64,000 nucleotides of DNA from JAHDCJ01 sp039028895 (GCA_039028895.1 JBCCHF010000007.1:1-64000), one strand, 5' to 3'. Numbered from the stretch's first letter, positions 17,725 to 26,954 are shown. Made by a program: numbers and translations. Notes: generated by a model not told the origin, from the letters alone.

Positions 17725-18867
17725 ATGTTAAAGTACACCTCCATTCAGTTGGCCTTACTTTCCATCACACTTTTACTGGCATTTTCCTCTTGTGCAGGCT
17801 GGTTTATGAAGGTTAAAAAAGATGCTGATATTGTAGTTGCCGATGGTTCGAAGCAATTCCATAATTCATTATCCTTTGTTGCGGATGCACACGCTGACCC
17901 ATTAATGAGAGGAAAGAAGCTTTGGAGAAATAACAGTATGCATGTCAATTTCCCTAAGATGAGGGAAGGAAATGTAGCACTTCAGATATTTGGCGTGGTC
18001 ACGAAATCCGGCGTCCCGAAAATGGATTTTAATAAAGAGCCGAAAGTCAATATGCTCGGTGTTGCATTTCCTGGCTTGATGTTTAAAAAGGCCTTCAAAA
18101 AAGGATTATTTCAAATCGGGAAGTTGCACAAGGCGGAAAAGAAGGATGATAAATTCCACATCATTCAAACGAAAGCAGATCTTGAAGAATTGGTTAAACT
18201 CCGGGAAAAAGATAATGCTCATATTGGCGGGATGCTATGCATAGAAGGCATTCATTGTATTAAAGACTCAATCGAAAAGCTGGATGAGCTTTACAATAAA
18301 GGCGTATCTATTATTGGACTTTCACACTTTTTTGATAATCGATATGCAGGCTCTCAAAGTGGAATGAAAAAATACGGACTGACAGAGAAAGGCATTCAAT
18401 TGATTGAAAAAATAAATGACCTTGGTCTGTTGATCGACTTGGCCCATGCTTCGGAAAATACGATTGATAGTGTATTGAAATTCTCAAAAAAACCACCGAT
18501 CATATCACATGTAGGTTGCGCTCATGTTCAAGATAGTCCGAGGAACTTAAATGATGAGTATCTCAAAAAGATTATGGATAAAGGTGGCATTGTCGGGGTC
18601 ATGTTTTTCAATCCCTTAAAAAGGAAAGCGCCCGATATTCATAAGATTGCAGACAACATCATGCATCTTGTTAAATTAAATAATGGAAACGCTCAAAATA
18701 TTAGTTTGGGATCCGATTATGACGGTATGACCATCGTTCCATTCGACATTAGTGAATTGCATATGCTCACACATATCCTTTTGGAAAGGGGAATGCCTCA
18801 AACTGATGTAGAACTAATTATGGGTGAAAACCTGAAAACCTTTTTCCTAGAAAATTTACCGGGATGA
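17725..18867 (+). CDS. Membrane dipeptidase (peptidase M19) lipoprotein
   Basis: A lipobox follows the hydrophobic lead (LAFSSCAGW), so it is a lipoprotein. M19 metal ligands are visible in order: the H-x-D of DAHADP, the glutamate of CIEGIHCI, the histidine of LSHFFDN and of DLAHASEN/ISHVGCAH, and SDYDGM near the end. The enzyme is a zinc-dependent dipeptidase acting on L-x/D-x dipeptides in the periplasm or at the cell surface. Length is close to the family norm. Confidence 0.88.
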   Translation: MLKYTSIQLALLSITLLLAFSSCAGWFMKVKKDADIVVADGSKQFHNSLSFVADAHADPLMRGKKLWRNNSMHVNFPKMREGNVALQIFGVVTKSGVPKMDFNKEPKVNMLGVAFPGLMFKKAFKKGLFQIGKLHKAEKKDDKFHIIQTKADLEELVKLREKDNAHIGGMLCIEGIHCIKDSIEKLDELYNKGVSIIGLSHFFDNRYAGSQSGMKKYGLTEKGIQLIEKINDLGLLIDLAHASENTIDSVLKFSKKPPIISHVGCAHVQDSPRNLNDEYLKKIMDKGGIVGVMFFNPLKRKAPDIHKIADNIMHLVKLNNGNAQNISLGSDYDGMTIVPFDISELHMLTHILLERGMPQTDVELIMGENLKTFFLENLPG

Positions 18868-18904
18868 AATATGATGAAAGTCTATTATCTTGCAACTAGA
18901 TCGC

Positions 18905-18990
18905 TTACCACTCTTTGTTGAAATTAAAAGATAAATCTTCGCACAACGCTGTAAACCCATTTACCACTCTGTGGTGAGAAAAAATAGTCT
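18905..18990. repeat. Degenerate dispersed repeat copy
   Basis: TTACCACTCTTTGTTG and, later, TTACCACTCTGTGGTGAGAA resemble the CTTTGTG/GCGGTGA words of the family. This is one of the weaker copies, lying upstream of the 19081 gene. Confidence 0.4.
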
Positions 18991-19080
18991 AATTTCTCTT
19001 TACAGATTTACGAAAAGTATATTGCAAAACAACACGACGGATTTAATTCTTTGTAAACATGACCATTAGAAGTTGATAGA

Positions 19081-20019
19081 ATGAACCTGAAAATTACCAT
19101 TAATCTCCTATTCAGTTTACTTCTTTTCTCCACTACTGGGTTTGCCCAATATTTTACAACGAAGAATCCATTTTCAGTCAAAAAGTATGCACAATTCCTT
19201 GAAGAAAATTCGAAAGTTGTAAACGCTAACAAATACCAAACACTCGAAAAGGTTGCGGGTAAGTTCATACTTAAAACCTATAATCCTGATAAGTTAATTC
19301 TGACCCAGGTGATGACATTCAAAGATATCGAACTCTCCATTTTAGATGGCCCTTACCTGGAGTTATACGATGACGGATCAGTCTGGAAAAAAGGCCAGTT
19401 TTTCAATAATGCAACATCAGGGGTCTGGGAATTTCATTATCCTTTTGCTGGTGAGGTACAAAGTGGAGAATTTCTCGATGGCAAAAAAGAAGGCTCCTGG
19501 ATAAGAAAAGACTCCCTCGACAGAACGATGCGTACCTCCTCCTACCTTGCCGGTCAACTGGAAGGCGAATTAACCGTATTTGACAAGGAAGGGAATGTGG
19601 CCTATAAAGAATTTTATGAAGCTGACGAATTGGTCAAGACAGAGATCCAGGATTCATTAATCTATAAAGATAACCGACCTGGAGCTGTCGTTTTACCAGC
19701 CATGCCAGCCTGTAAGGACCTAACCGGAAAAGCCAGAGAATCGTGCCGCGAATATGAATACATGAAATATGTTTACGGAAAGATAAAATACCCAAACAGG
19801 GCCGTAAAAGAAAACATAGAAGGCACAGCAATCGTCAGTTTTTTAGTAGAAAAAGATGGATCACTAAGCAATTTTACGGTACTCCGTGGCATTTGTAAAG
19901 ACATAGAAAAAGAATGCATGAGAGTGATCAAAAGTTCTCCGACCTGGATACCAGGACAACAAGATGGAGAACTGGTCAGAGTCAGATATAATATGCCGAT
20001 AAAATTCAAACTGGAGTAG
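19081..20019 (+). CDS. Secreted protein with MORN/YwqK-like repeats and TonB C-terminal-like domain
   Basis: Signal peptide residues 1-22 (TTGFAQ). Residues ~85-190 contain YwqK/MORN-like repeats (GPYLELYDDGSVWKKGQF, GEFLDGKKEGSW, LEGELTVFDKEGN). Residues ~225-312 form a TonB-C-like domain (IKYPNRAVKENIEGTAIVSF, LVEKDGSLSNFTVLRG, SSPTWIPGQQDGELV). As with 8827, no membrane anchor remains after cleavage, so it is not a standard TonB. The pairing of repeats with TonB-C recurs in Bacteroidota and has no known function. The arylsulfotransferase gene starts 6 bases downstream. Confidence 0.78.
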   Translation: MNLKITINLLFSLLLFSTTGFAQYFTTKNPFSVKKYAQFLEENSKVVNANKYQTLEKVAGKFILKTYNPDKLILTQVMTFKDIELSILDGPYLELYDDGSVWKKGQFFNNATSGVWEFHYPFAGEVQSGEFLDGKKEGSWIRKDSLDRTMRTSSYLAGQLEGELTVFDKEGNVAYKEFYEADELVKTEIQDSLIYKDNRPGAVVLPAMPACKDLTGKARESCREYEYMKYVYGKIKYPNRAVKENIEGTAIVSFLVEKDGSLSNFTVLRGICKDIEKECMRVIKSSPTWIPGQQDGELVRVRYNMPIKFKLE

Positions 20020-20025
20020 TAACAT

Positions 20026-21669
20026 ATGATCTCTCGATTACTTATTAGCTTGTTTTTGTTGACTTTCTTCTATTTGGCTAAAGCTCAGCAAACCGTAGGA
20101 ATTTTCACGAATACCCCGGAAGCATTTGACGGGTATACCCTTTTCGCGCCCATTACCAGCACAGAAACCTATCTCATTGATAATTGCGGAGAACTGGTGC
20201 ATAGCTGGCCAAGTCAATACCGACCAAGCCTGTCTTGCTATTTACTTGAGGATGGTTCTCTTTTAAGGACCGGGCGAATCACCGGCATGAACGGAGGCAG
20301 TGGTATCGTGGAACGTATCGACTGGGACGGAAATGTTACCTGGAGCTATTCCGCAATGTCTACGCATGGACGGCAACATCATGATATCGAACTATTGCCC
20401 AATGGCAACATCCTGCTCATCGTTTGGGATGAACGATCACCAGAAGCATTAACTCAGGCCGGAGGCAATACCGACAACGACATTGTCATCTCCGAACAAA
20501 TAATTGAAGTTCAACCCGACTTAGTTAATGGGGGAGGGACGGTTGTTTGGGAATGGAAGGCCTGGGACCACCTGATACAGGAGGTAGACCTGCAATACGA
20601 TGACTATGGGGTTATCGCCGACCATCCAGAAAGAATTGACATCAACTTTTTGGAGCATAATAATACCGACTGGTTGCATATCAACGGCATTGATTATAAT
20701 GAAACTTTTGATCAGATCATTTTAAGTGTTCACCACTTTGATGAATTCTGGATAATCGACCATTCGACAACAGTGGCAGAAGCTGGAGGATCTTCGGGTG
20801 GTAATTACGGGAAAGGTGGAGACCTCTTATACCGTTGGGGCAATCCAGCGGCATATGGACAAGGCACCACCAATGATCAAAGATTATTCGGCCAACATCA
20901 TACACATTGGATTCCGGAAGGTTATCCCGATGGAGGAAAGATCATAGTGTTTAATAATCAGGCAGGAGAACCATCTGGCCAGTTTTATTCAACAGTTGAC
21001 ATCGTCGAATTGCCGATAGATGAAAATGGCAACTATGGATATGGCAGCGGCGCATACGATCCTGCTAATTTTTCATGGACCTACCAGGCATTGAATCCTA
21101 CTGACTTTTTCTCCAATATTATTTCCGGAGCTGAAAGATTGCCGAATGGTAATACACTGATTTGCCAAGGGGTAGGCGGACGCTTTTTTGAAGTCGATCA
21201 AAATGGTAATACGGTATGGGAATACGTTAACCCAGTCAATGGTTCGGGGCCAATCAACCAGGAAGCTTTTCCCATCGATAATAATGTTTTCCGTTGCACA
21301 CGCTATGGACCGGATTATCCTGCTTTTGAAGGCAAAACCCTGACCCCAATGGGATATATCGAAAATGGATCAGACATAGAATGCGATTTGTATATGTCGG
21401 TGAGTACAGATAATAATATTCTGGCTGAAACCAATTTCAAAGCATATCCAAATCCTTCTAACGGACTTGTTTATGTGGAAATGGAAACCCCGATTCATGC
21501 TGAATTGCAACTATTTAACCTACAGGGGAAACTTCTTCTAAGTCAATTAGTTAACGCTCGAACCTCAAGCTACCAATTAGACCTGTCTGGTTTTGAATCC
21601 GGAGTTTATTTTCTTGCTGTTTCAAATTCAGTTTCGATTATTTCTCAAAAACTCATTTTGTGCGAATAA
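20026..21669 (+). CDS. Secreted arylsulfotransferase (ASST) family protein with T9SS sorting domain
   Basis: Signal peptide residues 1-20 (LAKAQ). The body is a six-bladed propeller of the arylsulfotransferase family: GYTLFAPITSTETYLIDNCGELVHSW, HDIELLPNGNILLI, DWLHINGIDYNE, GQHHTHWIPEGYPDGG and AERLPNGNTLICQG, with conserved histidines in each active-site loop. Classical ASST transfers sulfate between phenols without PAPS. Residues ~465-547 are a type-A sorting domain (AYPNPSNGLVYVEM, ESGVYFLAV), so this enzyme goes to the surface or medium. Activity on aryl sulfates is a family inference. Confidence 0.83.
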   Translation: MISRLLISLFLLTFFYLAKAQQTVGIFTNTPEAFDGYTLFAPITSTETYLIDNCGELVHSWPSQYRPSLSCYLLEDGSLLRTGRITGMNGGSGIVERIDWDGNVTWSYSAMSTHGRQHHDIELLPNGNILLIVWDERSPEALTQAGGNTDNDIVISEQIIEVQPDLVNGGGTVVWEWKAWDHLIQEVDLQYDDYGVIADHPERIDINFLEHNNTDWLHINGIDYNETFDQIILSVHHFDEFWIIDHSTTVAEAGGSSGGNYGKGGDLLYRWGNPAAYGQGTTNDQRLFGQHHTHWIPEGYPDGGKIIVFNNQAGEPSGQFYSTVDIVELPIDENGNYGYGSGAYDPANFSWTYQALNPTDFFSNIISGAERLPNGNTLICQGVGGRFFEVDQNGNTVWEYVNPVNGSGPINQEAFPIDNNVFRCTRYGPDYPAFEGKTLTPMGYIENGSDIECDLYMSVSTDNNILAETNFKAYPNPSNGLVYVEMETPIHAELQLFNLQGKLLLSQLVNARTSSYQLDLSGFESGVYFLAVSNSVSIISQKLILCE

Positions 21670-21807
21670 CCTGGACCTCGACTTTCCAGGAAACCGGTAT
21701 TGCAAATATGAACCCGGAATAGTAAATTGAATGGGTTACCCCAATGCAGCAGTAGACGTTGAACGAGATTCCATTGGAAGGTTCCAAAGTGGTAAAACAT
21801 TTTTAAA

Positions 21808-22659
21808 TTGAAAAAGACAATATTAACATTGCTGGTTGCTGTTTTTATATTTTCAGAATGTAATTACCCCAAAACGGAAACTACCGAAAAGGTAGAAATC
21901 CCAATTCCCCGCGATACACTTTTTGCCCAACCCAGCAATCTCCTTAATGAATACATCGGATTTAATTCACCAAAAGCCATCGATACGCTCGTGTCGATCG
22001 AAAACGAATATTTCAAACGTTATAAATCGGGGATTAGTAAATTTTACGGTACTGTTTGGCGAGAATTTGCGGAAAGCAATAGTCCGGAAGATAGCACCAC
22101 GATTTACCAACGGTATCTCGGCCAACTAGGAGAAAAGCCAGACAGTATGCACTGCACGATATACGCCGACAGAGCATTGAAAGTCGGACTGGAAGACCAA
22201 TTCGACAGACTCGAAACTACCCACAGAAGGATTTGGAAACAAAGGGAACATGCGGGTTGGAGTGTAGGCTATATTCTTGTAAAAGAACACAACTGGAAAG
22301 CTTACCTCGTCCTCGACAAAGCATCCGGTGAATATGACCACTGCATGAATGCCTACCAGAGAAACAAGTCCTATCCAGTTTGGCGACAGCCCGACATCCC
22401 GCTTGAAGCGGTGTTTGTCAAAGGAGAAGATAATATCAAGATCCAGGAACTCTTGTTAGAAAACGAATTTGGCTGGGGGTTTAGCGAACAGGGCATTCAC
22501 ACCTGGATAACCAGGTTCGATGTATTGAAAGAATGTAATTGGTCCGGTGCACCGGGAAAGGCCTTTGAAACCAGTTCCAAGCCACTGTTTATCAAAACCC
22601 CGTTTTTGGAGTTTAATGATTATTTATCTCACGTTATTATTTTCCCACCAAAGGAGTGA
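21808..22659 (+). CDS. Lipoprotein of unknown function (TTG start)
   Basis: The frame has no ATG near its start. An in-frame stop lies 12 bases upstream of TTG 21808, and that TTG begins a good lipoprotein signal (KKTILTLLVAVFIFSEC), so TTG initiation is likely. The mature part is about 265 residues, soluble, with a cysteine-containing SMHCTIYADRALKVGL segment and WSVGYILVKEHNWKAYLVLD. No family recognised. It is convergent with the flavodoxin gene, whose stop is 15 bases away. Confidence 0.7.
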   Translation: MKKTILTLLVAVFIFSECNYPKTETTEKVEIPIPRDTLFAQPSNLLNEYIGFNSPKAIDTLVSIENEYFKRYKSGISKFYGTVWREFAESNSPEDSTTIYQRYLGQLGEKPDSMHCTIYADRALKVGLEDQFDRLETTHRRIWKQREHAGWSVGYILVKEHNWKAYLVLDKASGEYDHCMNAYQRNKSYPVWRQPDIPLEAVFVKGEDNIKIQELLLENEFGWGFSEQGIHTWITRFDVLKECNWSGAPGKAFETSSKPLFIKTPFLEFNDYLSHVIIFPPKE

Positions 22660-22673
22660 GGCTCGGTCGTATT

Positions 22674-23207
22674 CTAAATAGTCTTGGCGAATAAAATATC
22701 TTTCGATTCAAACTTAACCTGGTTGGCCCATGCTTCGATGCGGCTCTTTGTAAGCTCCGATTGATTATCCTCATCTATAGCCAGGCCATAAAAAGTGGAT
22801 TCATCTTTTTGGGCTTTTGATTCTATAAAATCATAACCTTCTGTTGGCCAGTTTCCAATGATTATGCCTCCACGTTCAAGGATAACTTCTGCCAGGATGC
22901 CTACGCCATCAACGAAATATTCGCCATAACCATACTGATCTCCAACTCCGTAGAGCGCAACTATCTGATCCTTGAAATCAATGGTCTTGAAGTTTTCAAA
23001 GAAATTATCCCAGTCGCTCTGTAATTCACCATCATACCACGTAGACAGGCCAAGGATGAGCAGGTCAAATTTTCGAAAGTCAGTAAGCTGAGCATTAAAA
23101 ACTTCAATAATCTCAACATCTTCATCACGTAGTTGATCAACTAGTAATTCTGTAATCTCTTCAGTAACCCCGGTGTCAGAACCATAGATAATCCCAATCT
23201 TTCTCAT
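22674..23207 (-). CDS. Long-chain flavodoxin
   Basis: The FMN phosphate loop is GSDTGVTEEIT near the N-terminus; the isoalloxazine loops are STWYDGELQSDW and YGVGDQYGYGEYF. At 177 residues with the inserted strand region (WPTEGYDFIESKA) it is a long-chain flavodoxin, a soluble one- or two-electron carrier that can replace ferredoxin. It is single, with a -7 element at 23256-23263. I see no partner reductase in the window. Confidence 0.92.
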   Translation of the reverse strand: MRKIGIIYGSDTGVTEEITELLVDQLRDEDVEIIEVFNAQLTDFRKFDLLILGLSTWYDGELQSDWDNFFENFKTIDFKDQIVALYGVGDQYGYGEYFVDGVGILAEVILERGGIIIGNWPTEGYDFIESKAQKDESTFYGLAIDEDNQSELTKSRIEAWANQVKFESKDILFAKTI

Positions 23208-23255
23208 CTCTATTTTTGAATTTATGATTTTAGTAAACAGTTATCTTTTTCAGTG

Positions 23256-23263
23256 CAAATTTA
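23256..23263 (-). promoter_or_regulatory. -7 element of the flavodoxin gene
   Basis: TAAATTTG on the minus strand matches TAnnTTTG exactly and lies 49-56 bases upstream of the flavodoxin start. No TTG is present at the -33 distance. Confidence 0.4.
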
Positions 23264-23528
23264 AGCATGAAAGCTTATTATCTAGAATAAATCTAAATAA
23301 AATTAAGCTGGAAATGAGCCGCTTATTCATAAGTGATTCTAACTGTGATGGTTGGCTGTATATTTGAAGAAGAATTATCGTATACTTTAAGATGAATTGT
23401 TATGGGAATCGAGGCGTCTTGAGTAAGATTGGATCAATCCTTATATTGTATCAAAATAAGAATGCATTGGATTTTGATCGCCATTCACCATAGCATGCTT
23501 ATTTAAACAATAACAAGATCAATCAACT
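23264..23528. other. Part of a 321-base gene-free stretch
   Basis: The gene-free interval 23208-23528 holds the flavodoxin -7 element and is otherwise AT-rich. I see no open frame, repeat copy or strong hairpin in this part. Confidence 0.5.
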
Positions 23529-23750
23529 ATGGCAATCAATAAAAGCTTAGCAAACAAAATGTTCATGATACTAATCGCAGTTGCCTTACTGGCTTTTGCC
23601 TACGGCTACTATGGATTTAAAACCAACAAAGACCTGTTCACCCAAAAACTGATCTATGACGAAATGGCTGGTATGATCCCGCTTTTCATCATGGTAGGAT
23701 CTGGGGTGGTAGCTCTAATCGCCGTTCTCATAAAGTTTTTTTCAAAATGA
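23529..23750 (+). CDS. Small two-helix membrane protein
   Basis: A 73-residue protein with two hydrophobic segments (MFMILIAVALLAFAYGYYGF and MIPLFIMVGSGVVALIAVLI) joined by a charged loop. No family recognised; its size and layout are common among Bacteroidota stress or envelope micro-proteins. It stands alone, 37 bases before the MerB-like gene. Confidence 0.65.
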   Translation: MAINKSLANKMFMILIAVALLAFAYGYYGFKTNKDLFTQKLIYDEMAGMIPLFIMVGSGVVALIAVLIKFFSK

Positions 23751-23787
23751 ATTAACCTTTGCGTGAAACCCCAAAAACTAGTTGTAA

Positions 23788-24468
23788 ATGATATCAAATT
23801 CAACGCTTCACCATACCATTCTCCGTGAAATAATCGAAAAAGGCTACGCCCCAGATGTCAATTGCCTTTCTGAAATTCTCGGCGAAAAGAGAGAAGATGT
23901 CACCAAAGCCCTATATGCCTTACAGGACTATCATGGCGTTGTCCTTCATCCACATGAACCAGAGGTTTGGGTAATCCATCCCTTTTCTCTGGCACCAACC
24001 AATTTTTATGTAAAAACAAAAGATAAGTCATGGTGGGGCAATTGTGCATGGTGTTCCTTGGGCGTAGCCGCCTTGGTAAAAGAAGATGTTTCCATCACAA
24101 CAACTCTTGGCGCCCAAACCAAACAAGTGGAAATCAATATAGTAAATGGCAAGGTCCTTGAAGAAGATTATATAATTCACTTCCCTATCCCCATGAAGAA
24201 AGCCTGGGATAATGTTATATACACTTGCACCAATATGCTAATCTTTGAAAACGAAAAGCAAATTGACAAATGGTCTGCGCAGCATAATATTCCAAAAGGA
24301 GATGTTCAGCCCATTAAAAGGATATGGGAATTCTCAAAAAAATGGTACGGAAATCACCTTGACCCCAATTGGACAAAATGGACCATTCCTCAGGCTAAAG
24401 AAATGTTCGAGGAGTTTGACCTCAATCACAAAATTTGGCATCTTGAAGACTCAAAAGAAAGATTCTAA
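23788..24468 (+). CDS. MerB-like (alkylmercury lyase family) protein with N-terminal winged helix, catalytic Asp missing
   Basis: Residues 1-60 look like the helix-turn-helix lead found in MerB. The core WWGNCAWCSLGVAALV carries C89, equivalent to MerB C96, and YTCTNMLIFENEKQIDKW carries C147, equivalent to C159. MerB's essential Asp99 is three residues after the first cysteine; here that position is G92. The protein therefore keeps the two thiols but not the proton donor, and organomercurial cleavage is doubtful. No merA, merT or MerR lies nearby. More likely a related thiol-metal or regulatory protein. Confidence 0.7.
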   Translation: MISNSTLHHTILREIIEKGYAPDVNCLSEILGEKREDVTKALYALQDYHGVVLHPHEPEVWVIHPFSLAPTNFYVKTKDKSWWGNCAWCSLGVAALVKEDVSITTTLGAQTKQVEINIVNGKVLEEDYIIHFPIPMKKAWDNVIYTCTNMLIFENEKQIDKWSAQHNIPKGDVQPIKRIWEFSKKWYGNHLDPNWTKWTIPQAKEMFEEFDLNHKIWHLEDSKERF

Positions 24469-24480
24469 CAAACAAAAAAC

Positions 24481-24538
24481 CTCTGCGCCTCTGTACCTCC
24501 GCGTTTCAAAATTAAACTTTGCGTCCTTTGCGTGAACC
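24481..24538. repeat. Dispersed repeat copy before the DUF4261 gene
   Basis: CTCTGCGCCTCTGTACCTC and CTTTGCGTCCTTTGCGTGAA are clear words of the family. The copy ends 12 bases before the start at 24551. A shorter CTTTGCGTGAAA fragment sits at 23758-23769, upstream of the MerB-like gene. Confidence 0.6.
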
Positions 24539-24550
24539 AAAAACAATAAA

Positions 24551-25363
24551 ATGAATAAACAACTTATCATTCTTCTACTCCCAATTCTAGCTATGGGCCT
24601 ATTCGGATTCAAATCAAAAAAAGAAAACAATACCCTGTTAGGCATGGTCCTGCTGGAAGACCCCAATTCTCTGGACCTTGATGGCGTATTGTCCACATTA
24701 AAATCAACATGGGAATTAGAAATAGACGAGCCCTCAAATGAAGATGGCATTTCTGTTTTCACCATTGACGATTACACAGTTGCCATAGCTAATATCCCAG
24801 CCCCTATACCCGGAGATGAGGTTGCACATGCGGCCGAATATACCTACCTCTGGGAAAATGCAAAAGAAGAAGCCGCCAAACATCAAGGTCATGTGATCGT
24901 GACCATAATGAATGCTGGCAAAGACCCGATCGCCGAAAACTTATTATTCAATAAAGTCGCAGGAGCAGTGCTGACAAATAGTGATGCTATTGGCGTATAC
25001 CTGGGGGGAAGAACGCTATTGATGGACAAGCCTTTCTACCTGGAAAATGTAAATGTCATGTCTGACGGAGGATACCCTATCTTTAACTGGATTTACTTCG
25101 GTCTCCGACAAGAGAAAAATAGACGATCGATTTACACTTATGGCATGAAAGACTTCGGCAAAAAGGAAATCGAAATACTTGATTCGAAGAAACAATTTGG
25201 CGCATTAAATGAATTGCTGTTCGGCATTGTATATTACGTTCTTGAATCCGATGTAACCCTCAACCATGGCGAAACAATTGGATTTTCAGCAAACCAAAAA
25301 CTGAAAATAACCGAATCAAAAGGTAAATACCTGGAGGGCAACACCCTGAAAATTAATTTTTGA
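24551..25363 (+). CDS. DUF4261-like protein
   Basis: A hydrophobic N-terminus (LIILLLPILAMGLFGF) may anchor the protein or act as a signal. The body (LLGMVLLEDPNSLD, YTVAIANIPAPIPGDEV, GHVIVTIMNAGKDP, AIGVYLGGRTLL, TYGMKDFGKKEIEI) fits my memory of DUF4261, a family without known activity often found near toxin or immunity genes. That assignment is from recall of the pattern, not a search. The macro-domain gene starts 5 bases after the stop, so they are very likely co-transcribed. Confidence 0.6.
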   Translation: MNKQLIILLLPILAMGLFGFKSKKENNTLLGMVLLEDPNSLDLDGVLSTLKSTWELEIDEPSNEDGISVFTIDDYTVAIANIPAPIPGDEVAHAAEYTYLWENAKEEAAKHQGHVIVTIMNAGKDPIAENLLFNKVAGAVLTNSDAIGVYLGGRTLLMDKPFYLENVNVMSDGGYPIFNWIYFGLRQEKNRRSIYTYGMKDFGKKEIEILDSKKQFGALNELLFGIVYYVLESDVTLNHGETIGFSANQKLKITESKGKYLEGNTLKINF

Positions 25364-25367
25364 TAAC

Positions 25368-25823
25368 ATGAAAACAGTAAAAGGCGACCTGATAAAATTG
25401 GCCGAAGACGGGATATTCGATGTTATCATCCATGGCTGTAATTGCTTTTGCACAATGGGCGCCGGTATTGCCAAAACGATCAAACAGAAGTTTCCCAAAG
25501 CCTATGAAGCAGACCTCGCAACCGAAAAAGGTGACAAGACAAAACTAGGCACCATCACCTGGTCCGAAAGTCAAACCCGGCATGGTGAATTGATCATCGT
25601 AAACGGCTATACACAATACTACTGGGGCGGTAAAGGCAGGCAAGCAGACTATGACGCTATAAAATCTGTTTTTGAAACAATTAAGGAAAAATTCTCCGGC
25701 AAACGCATCGGCTACCCCGCCATCGGAGCAGGACTCGCAGGCGGCGATTGGACCATCATTTCCGAAATCATCCGGAAAGCCCTGGAAGGAGAGGACCATA
25801 CCTTTGTAGAGTTTCAGCGTTAA
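25368..25823 (+). CDS. Stand-alone macro domain protein (ADP-ribose binding/hydrolysing)
   Basis: The macro fold signature is complete: VKGDLIKLAEDGIFDVII, then HGCNCFCTMGAGIAK (ADP-ribose loop 1) and YPAIGAGLAGGDW (loop 2). The sequence is closest in feel to Poa1p/TARG1-like ADP-ribose-1''-phosphatase or deacylase macro proteins. It would remove ADP-ribose from proteins or nucleic acid, or hydrolyse ADP-ribose phosphates. It follows the DUF4261 gene by 5 bases. No ADP-ribosyltransferase is adjacent. A second ADP-ribose enzyme, a PARG, occurs at 52424. Confidence 0.88.
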   Translation: MKTVKGDLIKLAEDGIFDVIIHGCNCFCTMGAGIAKTIKQKFPKAYEADLATEKGDKTKLGTITWSESQTRHGELIIVNGYTQYYWGGKGRQADYDAIKSVFETIKEKFSGKRIGYPAIGAGLAGGDWTIISEIIRKALEGEDHTFVEFQR

Positions 25824-25916
25824 AAAAAGCTATTTTATAGCCACAAAGATCCGCCCAATCCATTTAACCCATGATGCCGTCTGTTAATGTGTAAATATTA
25901 AACTCATAAACCAATA

Positions 25917-26552
25917 ATGAAAAATATAAAAATATCAGCCTTAACCCTCCTGCTGTCCATTGGTTTTATTATCCCCGGTTGTGTAAAAGACTCCTGTCAC
26001 GGTGTTGTCTTCGAAGTTTATTTTAATGTGGAAGGTGTGGCCGTAACAAACTTTATTGAATATGATGGCTACGGAGAAGGCATACCTGCTATCGCCAATG
26101 ATACCATCGCTTACGCAGATCTGGATAAAGTCTTTATCGATTACCAGGTCGATTATCTCGCTTTCGCAAATCCAAATAGAGATTGGTCGTTTAGCTTGAT
26201 GTCAACCGCAACAGCCTGTTCTTACATACCTGGAAGTGCAGGGTCAAAGACTGAAGAATTAGCAAGCATGACAATTACAACGTTAAATGATTTTGATAAT
26301 GATCACTTAGCCAACAGCAATATCAACGACCTTTTTGATTATCACGGCTCCCTATGGAGAGACCTCGATGATCCTATACTACTCAGCAATTTCCTTGCTG
26401 GCCAAACCGGACTAATAGAGGAAGAAGATCTGGTCTTATCAATAAAAAAAGCACCGGAAATTGACCAGGAATTCCAGGTGCGTGTAGTTTTAGAGTTGTC
26501 AACTGGAGAGTCCTTTCAAATCACTTCAGAACCAATTGTCATCACACCATAA
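25917..26552 (+). CDS. Lipoprotein of unknown function
   Basis: Lipobox at residue ~22 (IIPGC). The mature 190 residues are acidic and beta-rich (GVVFEVYFNVEGVAVTNFIEYDG, VRVVLELSTGESFQI), resembling a surface lipoprotein with one immunoglobulin-like domain. No family recognised. The NTF2-like gene starts 5 bases after the stop. Confidence 0.65.
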   Translation: MKNIKISALTLLLSIGFIIPGCVKDSCHGVVFEVYFNVEGVAVTNFIEYDGYGEGIPAIANDTIAYADLDKVFIDYQVDYLAFANPNRDWSFSLMSTATACSYIPGSAGSKTEELASMTITTLNDFDNDHLANSNINDLFDYHGSLWRDLDDPILLSNFLAGQTGLIEEEDLVLSIKKAPEIDQEFQVRVVLELSTGESFQITSEPIVITP

Positions 26553-26557
26553 TATTC

Positions 26558-26923
26558 ATGACGCCTGACGAATTTATCAAAGCCTACGAAAAGGCACTGG
26601 GCTCTCAGAATTGGGCAAATGTAGATCCATTGGTCCACGACAATGCAAATGTGATCTTCTCAAATGGTAAGGTCAACAAAGGCAAATCAGCCGTTCAGGC
26701 AGCCTTTGAGCATAACTTCACCGCCATCAAAAATGAGACCTTCGTTATCGAAAACGTCAACTGGCTGCATAAGAGCAGCGTAATTGCCGTCTACACCTTC
26801 GAATACAAATGGGAAGGTATCTTTAATGGTCAGAAAATTGGAGGACAAGGCGTAGGTACATCAGTTTTAAAATTAGAAGAGGGGCATTGGCAATTGTTAT
26901 CAGAGCATTTGGGCAAAACTTAG
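26558..26923 (+). CDS. NTF2/SnoaL-like domain protein
   Basis: A 121-residue cone-shaped NTF2 fold: FIKAYEKALGSQNWANVDPLVHDNANVIFSNG, then KGKSAVQAAFEHNF and VYTFEYKWEG. Such proteins are enzymes or ligand binders with varied substrates; the closest group is uncharacterised DUF4440/SnoaL types. No signal peptide. It is the last gene before a strong promoter for the methyltransferase. Confidence 0.78.
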   Translation: MTPDEFIKAYEKALGSQNWANVDPLVHDNANVIFSNGKVNKGKSAVQAAFEHNFTAIKNETFVIENVNWLHKSSVIAVYTFEYKWEGIFNGQKIGGQGVGTSVLKLEEGHWQLLSEHLGKT

Positions 26924-26937
26924 TAGATTTAGATTTG
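26908..26937 (+). promoter_or_regulatory. Sigma-ABfr promoter of the methyltransferase gene
   Basis: TTTG (26908-26911), 18 bases, then TAGATTTG (26930-26937), an exact match to TTG-N17-23-TAnnTTTG. It lies inside the 3' end of the preceding gene and predicts a leader of about 10 bases before ATG 26955. Confidence 0.6.
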
Positions 26938-26954
26938 CCTTGCAAAAAGTTACA

